In this document: positions 11,475 through 21,957 of the stretch, piece by piece
How positions within the stretch are numbered: position 1 is the first letter of the stretch
Layout of the letters: the number at the start of each line of letters is the position of its first letter
Assembly: GCA_009823505.1 (NCBI GenBank)
Contig: VZQC01006876.1
Location: 4,462,342 to 4,526,341, forward strand
Direction: 5' to 3'
Origin: Rhizomys pruinosus
Lineage: Eukaryota; Chordata; Mammalia; Rodentia; Spalacidae
Length of the DNA: 64,000 bases
Position numbers and translations under genes: made by a program
The notes under the pieces: model-generated
Database searches by the model: none
Told to the model about the DNA's origin: nothing
Seen by the model: the letters and a program-made list of their open reading frames with translations, nothing else

Positions 11475-11574
11475 CAAATGGTTGGTATTAAAAAAATTTA
11501 CCATAGTACATAAACAATTTTCTTACTAAGATATCATGTCTTTTCTAACTCTCCAGTATAGGTATCACTATCTT

Positions 11575-11717
11575 AAACTAATGTGCTTAATTTTATAGCA
11601 CCATTCACAATAGCCAAAGTATGAAATAAATCTGAGTCACTCAGTAGGTGGATGCGTAAAGAAAACATGGCACTTATACATACAGGTAATGCTATTTAGC
11701 CATAAAAGAAGGAAATC
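11575..11717 (+). mobile_element. ancient L1M ORF2 C-terminal remnant, left half
   Basis: Reads like the mammalian L1M consensus near the ORF2 end: 'caccattcacaatagccaaa' followed by 'atttagccataaaagaagga'. The element resumes at 14,151 (see that entry). It is the host into which the twin-primed L1-3 inserted. Confidence 0.8.
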
Positions 11718-13106
11718 TTTTGCTGAACATGCTGTCTTTCCTCCATTGAGTCTTCTTAGCCTGTTTGTCAAATATGAGGTGGCTGAAAGTGGAAGTGCTC
11801 AGGTTCAGATCTTTGGTTTTGTTCCATTGATCTATGGGTCTGTTTTTGTGCAGATACAGGCTGTTTTTATGATTATAGTCCTGTAATATAGTATGAAGTC
11901 TGGTATAGTAATCCCCCCCTGTATTGCTCTTTCTGCTCAGGGTTACTTTGGCTGTTTGGAGTCTTTTGTTTTTCCATATGAACTTTAGGATTTTTTTCTA
12001 GGTTTGTGAAGATGCTCATGGGGATTCTAATTGAAATTGCATTAAATCTGTATATTACTTTGGGTAGGATGGTCATTTTTACTATATCAATTCTTCCAAT
12101 CCATGAGCATGGGAGGTTCTTCCATATTCTGGTATCTTCCTCAATTTTCTTCTTGAGGGATTTAAAATTTTTATTGTAGAGAGTTTTAGTGTCTTTGGTC
12201 AAGTTTGTTCCTAGATATTTTATTTTTTTTGGAGGCTATTGTGAGTGAAAAGTCTCCTTGCATTCCTTCTCCAATTGCTTGTTATTAGCATAAAGATTAC
12301 CATTTTTCTAGCTTAATTTTGTATCCCTTCACTTTCTCTGAACCTGTTGGTGGTTTCTATGAGTTTTCTGGTAGCTTTTTTTGGCATCCCTTAGGTAAAC
12401 TATCATGTCATCTGCAAAAAGGGATAGTTTGACCTCCTCTTTTCCAATTAATACTCTTCTCATTTCCTTTACTGTCTTAATGCTCTTACAAGCATTTCAA
12501 GTGCTATATTGAAAGGAGTGGGGATAAGGGGCAGCCTTGCAGGGTTCCTGACTTTAAGGGGACTACTTCTAGTTTTTCCCTATTGAGGATAATGTTGGCT
12601 GTGGGCTTGTTGTATGGCTTTAATTATGTTGAGGAATGTTTCAACAGGAACATAGCTGGATCACCACTTGTAGAAGAATAAAAATAAACCCCTATATCTC
12701 ACCATGTACAAAAATCAACTCCAAATGGATCGAAGACCTCAATGTGAAACCTGCAACTCTGAAAATGATAGAATAAAATGTTGGTAGTAACCTACAAGAC
12801 ATAGGCATAGGAAAAGACTTTCTAAATCAGACAGCAGCTGCACAAAAAATAAACTCAAGAATTGACAAATGGGACCTTATTAAACTCAAGAGCTTCTGTA
12901 CAGGGAAAGAAACAAAGAAGTGAAGAGAAAACCCACAGAGTCAGAGGAAACTTTCACCAATGATAGATGTTATAGAGCATTACTATCCAGAGTATATAAA
13001 CTACTCAAAAAACAAAGGAAGAAGAAAACAAATAACCCACTCAAAAGATGGAGTCAAGAGCTGAACAAAGGCTTCATAAATGAACAAGTAAAGATGGTTG
13101 AGAAAC

Positions 13107-13271
13107 ATCTTTTTTTTTTTTTTTGGTGTTTTTGAGACAGGGTCTCCATATAGCTCCAACTGGCCTGGAACCGCACTCGGTAGACAACGGTATGGCCTGA
13201 ACTCACAGAGCATCTGCCTGCCTCTGCCTCCCAAGTGCTAGGGATTGAAGGGGTGTGCACCATGCCCGTGG
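13107..13271 (-). mobile_element. B1 SINE inside L1-3
   Basis: Poly(T) at the left, then 'gagacagggtctccatatag' and 'gcctctgcctcccaagtgct', the complement of B1. Flanked by gagaaac at 13,100-13,106 and 13,272-13,278. L1 sequence resumes directly after it (AAAAGTTTTCAAC). Confidence 0.92.
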
Positions 13272-14069
13272 GAGAAACTCCTGTAAAAGTTTTCAACACC
13301 CTAATAATTAAGGAAATGTAAATTAAAACTAACTCTTAAGATACACTCACCCAATAAGGCTGGCTAGATCAAGGAAACAAAGGATACCAAAATTCTGGAG
13401 AGGTTGGGGGAAAAGGGAACACTCATCCACTGCTGGAAGGAATGCAAACTCTATGGAAAGCAGTATGGAGAACTCTTAAGAAAATGAAAATGAGGCCACC
13501 AACTGACCCAGTCATACCCATCCTGGTATATACCCACAAGACTCATCCTATTGCAGAGATACATGCACATCTATTTATTGCAGCTCTCTTCAAAAAATAG
13601 CTGGAAGGCGAACCAATCCAGTGCCCAACTGAGAGTGGATAAGAATATGTGGTACAATACACAAGGGAGTCTATGCAGTGGTAAAGAAAGATGCATTGTG
13701 AACTCTTGCAGGTAAATGATAGTCTTAAGATAGAACTAGAAACCATTATGTAAGTGAAGTAACCGTGTGGTCCCAGAAAAACAAACGATGAATGATATCC
13801 CCTAGTTGTAAGGCAACTGAGAGAGTTTAATGTTATATTTCGTTTTATCTGAAAGCAACTTGCTGTTATAATGTGAATCCCTTAATGGCCTCTAGATATG
13901 AACCCAAACCACTTTTTTTCAACTTTGGAATTTTTGGTATATATGGGTGGAGGTATATGTATGCATAGTTCAGAGTAAGATACAAATTAAAGGGGAAAAA
14001 GGGGAAATCCTAAACATGTATTCAAATTAATATATAGTTAATTTTCAGATATCAGGATTTTGGTATATG

Positions 14070-14116
14070 TGTTTATATATATATATATATTATATACTAT
14101 ATATATATATATTATG
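14070..14116. repeat. (TA)n tract in the L1-3 3' UTR
   Basis: Alternating AT with a short interruption, located in the 3' UTR of L1-3 where other L1 copies have non-repetitive sequence. It is a secondary expansion. Confidence 0.85.
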
Positions 14117-14150
14117 CATTATTTGGAGCAATACAAATTGGGGGAACAAA

Positions 14151-14720
14151 AAAAGAAGGAAATCCTAATAATTTGTAGCAACATAAATAAACTTGGATAG
14201 CTTTATGTTAAGTAATATAAGCCATGCATAGAAATACACATATCGGGCTGGAGAGATGGCCTAGCGGTTAAGAGCGCCGACCGCTCTTACGGAGGACCCG
14301 GGTTCGATCCCCAGCACCCACATGGCGGCCGAGAGTCATCTGAAACTCCAATTCCAGGAGAACTCCAGTTCCAGGGGAATCCAAGACCCTCTTCTGACCT
14401 CCGCGGCATTGCACGACACGGGTGCACAAACCTGCATGCAGACAGTACATTGATACACATACAGAAATAAATAAAATTAGAAAAAAAAATACACATATCA
14501 TTTGATCTGACTCACATGTGGAATCTGAGAAAGTTGATGTGACAGAAATGGAGATGAGAATGTTGAGTACCAGAAGTGGAACTTTTTTATAGGGGAGGCA
14601 TGAGTAGGCAGATGTTTGTAAAGGACACATATTTGTAGTTCAATAGACAGAATAGGTTCAAGAGGTCTAGTTTACATAACAATATTTAATGATTTCATAT
14701 TTCATTCTGAAAGAAATTAA
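14151..14720 (+). mobile_element. ancient L1M remnant, right half
   Basis: Continues the L1M begun at 11,575: 'aatttgtagcaacataaata', 'gttaagtaatataagccatg', 'aaatacacatatc', 'actcacatgtggaatctgag'. These are diverged forms of well-known L1M 3' phrases. A young SINE sits inside it at 14,245-14,486. The limit beyond about 14,640 is uncertain. Confidence 0.75.
14245..14486 (+). mobile_element. young full-length B2/B3-type SINE
   Basis: Near-consensus: head gggctggagagatggcctag with the A box, B box 'gggttcgatcccc' near 14,301, the double 'aactcca.ttccagg' block, and 'gcacgacacgggtgcacaaa' in the 3' half. The A-rich tail is short. A perfect 13-bp duplication aaatacacatatc flanks it (14,232-14,244 and 14,487-14,499). 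Retained CpGs point to recent insertion. The A and B boxes could bind the Pol III factor TFIIIC, but this is a mobile element and not a tRNA gene. Confidence 0.96.
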
Positions 14721-14738
14721 AAAGGGATGTTTGTGTTT

Positions 14739-15700
14739 TTTTATACTTTTATTTCATTTTTTAAACAATAAGTAATAAGTTGTGAGTACAAGCATCCTTC
14801 ATGTAAAACAAATTTGCAAGCAGTTGTGCCCAAACCCACACAGTCCAAGGCTACCACCATCCAGCATGTACATTCAAGTTGATCAAATAAGTGTCTAGTC
14901 TATATTGCTGTAGTTTCACCATTCACCCCAATTGCAGCCCTTACATTCTACCATGCCCCCTCTTCCACAGATTGTTCCCTAGGCTTAGAAAAGGGGCACA
15001 GGTGGACAAGATACAAAACAGTCTACTTTCTCTGGAGATGTCATTTTGGACTCTGATTAGTTCTGGCTGTTTCCTTTCATGGGATAACAGTTTGTCCGGG
15101 AATAACCTTTTGATCCTACTAATGAAGCACAAGCATTTAGATATATAGGTATTTAAACAGTACTAATTATTATGGTAGTTTACTTTGGTATAGACACAGC
15201 TGTTTGGATGGTATGCTAATCCATGAATTACATTTTTTCTGTAAAAGATGACAAGGTCTTACTGTGGCTTATAACATCTCCGAACCACTAGCAGGTGTAA
15301 GCTTGTGGCATCAGATATGAGTTATTCCTCCAAGAAGAGAGCTAATAGCCAATTAGATTTGGGATATAAGGACATATGCCTGCTACTGCTGCACAGTATT
15401 TTCAGGCAGGTGAGGTGTAGCTGATGCTGACGGAGGAGTCTTGCTTGACTCAAGGAGACCAGTACTTGTGCTATTGGTTTAGTGGCTTTTGGTAACACTC
15501 TCTGGTATTCCAGAGACCAACTGTACACTTTCAAGTGCGGTCTCAATACATCTTTCCCATGTTTACACCAGGTCTTCAACAGCAGGGCCTTACTGCCTCT
15601 CTTTTTGCAGGTGTCCCAGTTTACAGGCAAGAAGCCTTTACATTTTGGGGGGCTTGGATCCTCCGGCCAACATTTCCTTGGCAGAATAATCCATTGCTGA
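14739..15700 (-). repeat. tail unit copy 1 (3' end of L1-4)
   Basis: Shares long near-identical stretches with 33,927-34,805, 58,486-59,400 (both plus) and 47,924-48,318 (minus). Diagnostic phrases are 'gccactaaaccaata' and 'tgaaggatgcttgtactca' (diverged here to '...ttgtactca'). It has no similarity to L1 ORFs or to the ordinary L1 3' UTR in this window, and no long open frame in the sense direction. The 3' end reads 'gaaataaaagtataaaaaaa', which contains a polyadenylation signal. The family identity is unknown to me. Confidence 0.85.
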
Positions 15701-16750
15701 TATCAGAGCTCTCCTGTATTAATATATTTTGCTTAAATGCACAGCTTAAAAAGACTTTAGTATTATATTTGGCTCTGAATATAGAATAATTCTTTTCACA
15801 TTTCCTATGTCTACTAGTCAATTAAAGAAAGCAGTTATACTGGTTTTATAAGAGATTACCTCTATAACAGTTGGCTCCAATTTACAGTTAGAGAATGACT
15901 TCATTACCATCATATCTTTCTTTGTTCTATGAAAAGGAGGTAAGAAAGTCTCTCATATTAAAACTTTGCAGCACCTAGAAGGTAAGGTTCATTAGGACTC
16001 ATTATAAAGTTATTACAAATAGGATCCACAGAGATGTTTGATGCCTGTAGCAGTCTGAGGCTTTTCTTCCTTTTAATGTTTAGATGGGCCAACTTCTCTG
16101 TTGGTATTTCTTGGTATATCCTACATAATGCAAAGCTATATCTTTTCTTTCTCAGCCATTAAGTTGGTGATGTTTTTAACTGTGGGAACATACAAATCTT
16201 GTCCTGTAGTTAGTTTTAAGATTTAAATTGAAAATTTTTTGATAAAAGTTTTAATATATAACTGTATCCCCCCTTTTTTATTTTAAGTTTTTATTTTTTG
16301 ACCCATGAGACTCAAAAAGGCAGTTGTAGTACACATACCTATCGGCAGGAATCAAGGTGTTAATTTCATTAAATTTAACCCAAGCTGTTTTGGGTGACTA
16401 TATGTTGTTAATTTGGGAAGCAAACTTAATTCCTTAAGTTAATTTGTCCTACAGGTAAAAGAGAATGTTACAAGATAATACTATATAACATAAAAATTAT
16501 AGAGAGCATTTGTATATGTTAATCCCAAAGTTATTGTTATACAGATCCTAAGTAAAACAAATGTGGACAACAATTTATATTTCCAATTAACTTAGATGTA
16601 TTACTGTTTTTGTTAAAGACCTTTAAATTAATGTTGTTTAATATAGACATTTTTACTTTTACTAAGTCCTAAAATACCATGTAATTTGTAGATAGAGTTT
16701 GGGCAAAATTGGATACTTGTTGAACTCATGTCAATTAAATATATATTAAT
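15701..16750 (-). other. non-L1 segment between the L1-4 3' UTR and the tail unit
   Basis: AT-rich, present once in the window and enclosed by the L1-4 target-site duplication. On the minus strand, near 16,275, it contains 'aaaataaaaaaggggggata', which resembles a retroviral polypurine tract. I saw no open frame of note. It could be the 3' part of an LTR element or genomic flank carried along by read-through. The origin is not established. Confidence 0.45.
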
Positions 16751-16895
16751 CAAATATAGACCTGTGTCCCTCTCCCAACCCTCCCACCCCACCAGATTCA
16801 CCATTTCAGTCAGTTTTCTCATGCAGTCTTTCTGTTGTTGTTCTTTCAATATGCATCCCTCTCCACAAGAGATATTTACAACTGGGTTATTGGCG

Positions 16896-19800
16896 CTAGC
16901 ATCCACAGATGAGGGATACCATTCATCATTTGTTTTTCTGGGACGCTGTTACTTCATTTAATATAATATCTTCTAGCTCCATCCATTTACCTGCAAAGTT
17001 CATGGTATTGTCTTTCTTTACTGCTGCATAGAACTCCATTGTGTACATGTACCACATTTATTCTATCCACTCGTCAGTTGAGGGGCATTTGGGTTGGTTC
17101 CAGCTTTTTGCTATTGTGAACAGATCTGCAATAAATATAGCTGTGCATGTATTTCTGCAGTAAGATGAGTCTTGTGAATATATACCGGAGTGGTATGACG
17201 GAGTCAAATGGCAAGCTCATTTTGAGTCTTCCAAGGGTTCTCTACACTGCTTTCCATAGTGGCTGTACAAGTTTACATTCCCACCAGCAATGGATGAGTG
17301 TTCCCCTTTCCCCACAACCTCTCCAACACTTGGTATCATTTGTTTTCTTGATTCTGGCCAGTCTTGTTGGAGTGAGATGATATCTTAGAGTGGTCTTAAT
17401 TTGCATTTCCCTAATTACTAGTGATGTTGAACAGTTTTTAAGATGTTTCTCAGCCATTTCTAATTCCTCACTTGTGAAGTCTCTATTTATCTTTTGAGTG
17501 ATTCATTTGTTTTCTTTCTTCTTTGTTTTTTGAGTAGTTTGTGATACTCTGGAAATCAATGCTTTGTACAGATGTATCTGCAGTGAAGGTGTTCCTCCCA
17601 CGCTGTGGGTTTTCTCTTCACTTCCTTTATTGTTTTTGATGTACAGAAGTCTTTTGAGTTTAATGAGTCCCATTTGTCAATTGTCGACCTTAATTCTTGC
17701 ACAGGCTGCCATCTGGTTTAGGAAGTCTTTTTCCTCTCCTATGTCTTGTAGTCTGCTGCCCAACTTTTTCTTCTATCACCTTCAGCGTTTGGGGTTTCAC
17801 ATTGAGGTCTATTAATCCATCTGGAGTTGACTTTCTACAGGGTGGAGAGTTTAGGGTTTTTTTCATTCTTGTCTAAAGTGTGATCCAGTTTTGCCAACCC
17901 ACTTGCTGAAGATGTCTGTCTTTCCTCCCTTGTGTCTTCTTTGCCCCTTGTCAAATATGAGGTGGCTGAAATTGTATGTGCTCAGGTTTGGATCTTCAGT
18001 TTCATTCCACTGCTCAACAGGTCTGTTTTTGTGCCAGTACCAAACTGTTTTTGTGACTATAGCGCTATAGTATAGTTTGAAGTCTGGTATAGAGATCCCC
18101 CCTGTATTGCTCTTTTTGCTTAGCGTTGCATTGGCTATTCAGGGTCTTTTGTTTTTCCAAATGAAATTAAGGAATTTTTTTCCAAGCCTGTGAAGAAACT
18201 CTTTGGGATTTTGATTGGGATTGCATTAAATCTGTACAAGAGTTTGGGTAGAATGGACAGTTTTATCATATTTATTTTCCCAATCTATGAGCATGGGAGA
18301 TTTTTCTATCTTTTGAAGACTTCTTCGATTTCCTTCTTCAGAGGTTTAAAATTTTTGTTGTAGAAATCCTTGGTGTCTTTGGTTAGGTTTGTTCTTAGGT
18401 ATTTCATTATTTTTGAGGCTGTTGGTGTGGGAAAGGTCTCCTTGTATTCCTTCTTCACTTGCTTGTGTTGGTGTAAAGAAAGGCTACTGATTTTTCTAGA
18501 TTATTTTGTCTACCCTGCCACTTTACTGAAGTTCTTAATCAGATTCTAGGAATTTCTGGTGGATTTTGCATCCCTTAAGTAAACGATCATACCATCAGCA
18601 AAAAAAGGATAGCTTGACTTCCTCTTTCCAATTAGAACTCCTTCATTTCCTTTTCTTGCCTTATTGCTCTAAGCAAGGGTTTCAAGCACTATATTGAAAA
18701 GGAGTGGTGACAGAGGGCAGCCTGCATGCCCCTACCTATCAAGGGGACTGCTTCAGTTTTCCCCATTTAGGATGATATTGGCTGTGGGTTTCCTGTAATG
18801 ACTTTGATTACATTGAGGAAATGATCCCTCCAATCCAATTCCTCTAGGACTTAAGCATGAAGGGATGCTGGATTTTGTCAAAGGCTTTTTCTATGCAGTT
18901 GAGATGATCCAGATGGTTTTTTGTCCTTCATTCTATTTATGTTTTGATGATATTTATTGATTGTTCATATGTTTAACCATCCCTGCATTTCTGGAATAAT
19001 CCAACTTGGTCATGGTGGATGATCTTCTTGATGTGGGTTCTGTATGCGATTTGCAAGTATTTTATTTAGAATTTTTTGCATCTGTGTTCATTATGGAAAT
19101 GGGTCTATAGTTCTCCTTTTTTTGTTTGTATCTTTGCCTGGTTTTTGGCAATAGCAGTGATTCTGGCTTCATAGAAGGAATCTGGGAGACTCCCTCCATT
19201 TGTATCCTTCTAAACAACTTGAGTAGTAAGGTTTGTAATTCTTTTTGAAAATAATTATAGAATTCTGCCTATGAAACCATCTGAACCTGGGAATTTTAGT
19301 TGGGAGGCTACATTTTGACATCTTCAATTTCTTCATGTATTATTGGTCTATTTAGGCTGTTCAATCGTTCTTGGTTGAGCTTGTGATGGTTCCAGGATTT
19401 CAGATCTTCACCCATTTCTTCAGGTTTTCAAACTTAGTAGAGTAAAAGGTTTTGAAAGTAGTAACCCGTATGATTTGTCCTGGATCTTTTCATTGTCTGT
19501 GTGTGATATTTCCCCTTTCATCACAGATTCTATTGATTTGGAGTTGTTCCCTCTTTCTTTTGGTTAACTGGGCTAGAGGTCTGTCTATCTTGTTTATTCT
19601 CTCAAAGAACCAACTTTTGGATTCATTGATTTTTTGTATGGTTTTCTTTGTTTCTATTTCATTGATCTCTGCTCTGATTTTTGTTATTTCTTCTTGTCTG
19701 CTGCGTTTAGGGTTCATTTGTTGTTGTCTCTCAAGTATTTTTAGCTGCAGTGTTAGATCGTTCACTTGTGCTCTTTCTTTTTTTTTTTTAATGTAAGCGC

Positions 19801-20716
19801 TTAGAGCTATAAACTTCCCTCTTAAGACTGCTTTTAAAGTGTCCCATAGGTTTTGTCGTGTTGCATTATCATTGTAATTCAGTTCCAGGAAAGTTTTTCT
19901 TTCTTTCTTTATTTCTTCCTTGACCCATTCATTATTCAGGAGAGTGTTGTTTAGTCTTCATGTGTTCTTGTAAATTGTAGGGCTTAACCTGGTGTTGATA
20001 TTGAGTTTTATTGCACTGAGTTCTGATAGAATGCATGAGATTATTTCAATCTTTTTGTACTTGTTGAGTTTTCCTGTGTCCCAGTGTATGGTCTATTTTG
20101 GAGAATGTTTCATGGGGTGCTGAGTAGAAGGTGTATTCTCTGGTGTTTGGGTGGAATATTTGATAGATGTCTGTGAGGTCCATTTGGTGTATTGTATCAT
20201 TCAGTTCAGATGTCTCTCTGTTTATCCTTTGTCCTGTTGATCTGTCTAAAGGACTTAGTGAGGTATCGAAGTCCCCCATTCTTAGTGTGCTGGGGTTAAT
20301 CTGTGCCTTGAGATCCTGAAGAATTGTCTTTATAAAGTTTGGTTCACCAGAGTTTGGTGCATATATATTCATGATTGTGAGATCTTCATCGTCAATGTTC
20401 CTTTAATAAAGATGTAATGGTCCTCTTTGTCTCTTTTGATTTCTTTTGCTTTGAAGTCTATTTTGTCTGATATTAGAATAGCAGCACCTGCTTTCTTTTT
20501 GGTACCATTTGCTTGGAATACTTTCTTCCATCCCTTCACCTTAAGTTGGTGCCTATCCTTGAAATTGAGATGGGTTTGTTGTAGACAGCATATAGATGGA
20601 TTTTGTTTCCTAATCCATTCTCCCAGTCTATGTCTTTTGACTGTGGAGCTTAGTCCATTAATATTTAAGGTTATAATTGAAAGATGGATGTTGCTTGCTT
20701 TCACCTTATTATCCAT
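16896..20716 (-). pseudogene. L1-4 ORF2 remnant (endonuclease / reverse transcriptase)
   Basis: ORF2p of L1 nicks target DNA and reverse transcribes the L1 RNA there. The frame opens at 20,716 (MDNKVKASNIHL) with the endonuclease motif LNINGL, but the usual QETHL motif is QQTHL: the catalytic glutamate is glutamine (codon CAA at 20,576-20,578). The frame shifts near 20,370 and continues as MNIYAP...MGDFD. Further pieces (19,490-19,765, then the C-terminal Cys/His motif near 17,320) lie in different frames. The stop is at 16,896-16,898. At least several frameshifts and stops make it non-functional. The catalytic loss could be old or come after insertion. Confidence 0.92.
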
Positions 20717-20760
20717 TTGGACTTTGAGTCTCTGATTCTACTCCTATGGTTATGTTTTTA

Positions 20761-21820
20761 TTAGTTTCTTTTGCTAGGTGCTTGGGGATAGTTGCTCCTC
20801 TCTTCTATCCTTTGAATTACTTCAAGTATTTTCTGAAGAGTTGGTTTCCCGGACATGTATTCTATCATCTTGTTTATGTCATGGAAGATTTTTCTCTCTC
20901 CTTCAACTATAATTGGCATTTTTGCTGGGTATAATATTCTGGGTAGGCATCCATAGTCCTTTAGCACTGGGAATGTTTTGCTCCATGTTCTTCTTGCTTT
21001 CATGGTTTGTGCCAAGAAGTCAGCTGTGATTCTGATGAGTTTCCCTTTGTATGTGACTTGTTTTCCTTTTGTAGCCTTCAGAATTTTGTCTTTGTTTTGG
21101 GCATCTAGAATTTTAATTATGATATGGTGTGGGGAATTTCTTTTCTGATCTTGTCTATTTGGAGTCCTATGTGCTTCTTGTATTTGTAGGAGTTCATCTA
21201 ATTCTAGTTTGGGGAAATTTTCATGTATTATTCTGTTGAAGATCTGATCAATACTATTCTCTTGAGATTCTTCTCCTTTCTCTATTCCTATGATGTGGAG
21301 ATTTGATCTTTTCATAGTGTCCCATGTTTCCAGGTTATTCAACTTTTGTGTATTTTTAAATTTTTCATAGTCTTTATTTGAGCTTTTTAGTTGCTCTGTG
21401 TTATTGTCCAAGTCTGATATTCTTTGTTCTGCTTCCTCCATTCTATTTTTGAGGCTTTTTCCTTTCCTTTCTTCTTGATTGGATGTGTGTTGTATTTCCT
21501 TTTTCATTTCATCCTCTGATTTCTTTAGTATTTCCATTTCCTTTTTGAGCTTCTCAATCTCTTCTTGGTGCTCCTTACTTCGCGTTGGCTTTCTTTTTCA
21601 GTGTTTCTACTTTCTTCCGGAGTTTGTTTTTTTCTCCCTCTAGTTCTTTTTGGAGTTTGTCATTCTCTTCCTTTAGTTCTTTCCGAAGTTTGTCATTGTA
21701 TCCCTCTAGGACTTTTTTGAGTTTTTCATTCTCTCTCCTTCGTTCTCTGACTTCTTTATTTTCTTTAATTTCTCTGCATAGGTCTGCAATTATTCCTCTA
21801 AGATCTGTTTCTTGGGTCAC
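20761..21820 (-). pseudogene. L1-4 ORF1 remnant (coiled-coil RNA-binding protein)
   Basis: ORF1p is the trimeric nucleic-acid chaperone of L1 particles. An 81-residue frame (21,575-21,820) holds the coiled coil with three 11-residue repeats at 21,614-21,712 (VLEGYNDKLRK-type). A 258-residue frame (20,761-21,537) holds the rest of the coil, the RRM-like domain (NLHIIGIEKGEE) and the C-terminal domain (PRILYPAKMPIIVEGERKIF). One frameshift near 21,555 separates them. The first ~35 residues expected from L1-7 and L1-8 are missing and replaced by the GC-rich leader. Confidence 0.92.
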
Positions 21821-21943
21821 CTCCAGGGGGATCCCACTGTAGCTGTCTGCAGACGTGGCTCAGTCTCTGCAGCTTGGCTGGTCTGGTCCCGGCTGCTGCT
21901 GTGTGCCAGGCAGGCCTAGCTTCTCCTGCCCACAATCCTCTCA
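21821..21943 (-). other. atypical GC-rich leader at the L1-4 5' end
   Basis: About 100 bp with no visible similarity to any other L1 5' UTR in the window (1-497, 33,390-33,826, 53,345-53,872, 54,545-54,961). It joins ORF1 after its start codon region and ends exactly at the target-site duplication. Confidence 0.6.
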
Positions 21944-21957
21944 GGATGTTTGTGTTT

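Larger units (their letters stand above)
11718..14150 (+). mobile_element. L1-3: 5'-inverted (twin-primed) L1
   Basis: 11,718-12,655 is L1 ORF2 on the minus strand; it includes a 109-residue frame at 11,873-12,202 with [17 protein letters not shown]. From 12,656 the same element continues on the plus strand, starting at ITTCRR and running through the ORF2 C-terminus and part of the 3' UTR. The inverted piece ends in protein sequence just before ITTCRR, so almost nothing is lost at the junction. A perfect 14-bp duplication, aaaagaaggaaatc, at 11,704-11,717 and 14,151-14,164 encloses both parts. This is the structure known to arise from twin priming during L1 integration. A B1 interrupts it at 13,107-13,271. 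The 3' end falls at an internal A-run (gggggaacaa), short of the G-rich terminus of other copies. Confidence 0.93.
14739..21943 (-). mobile_element. L1-4: 7.2-kb L1 with a foreign 3' tail
   Basis: Reading the minus strand from right to left: about 120 bp of GC-rich leader, ORF1 remnant, ORF2 remnant, a shortened L1 3' UTR with the G-rich block (16,755-16,795 region), about 1 kb of non-L1 sequence, then the ~0.9-kb tail unit with AATAAA and an A-rich end at 14,739. A perfect 14-bp duplication, ggatgtttgtgttt, lies at 14,725-14,738 and 21,944-21,957. It touches the end of the tail unit on one side and the L1 5' end on the other, so the whole 7.2 kb was inserted as one unit. Numerous frameshifts make it inactive. 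Confidence 0.92.

Noticed and set aside
14245..14330. tRNA-like sequence with A and B boxes
   Set aside because: It is the head of a B2/B3-type SINE with tail and target-site duplication, not a functional tRNA gene.
14739..15700. Tail unit as a solo LTR
   Set aside because: It ends in A-rich sequence with AATAAA, shows no TG...CA ends, and its duplications are 7-14 bp with variable 5' starts, which fits target-primed reverse transcription better than integrase-mediated insertion.
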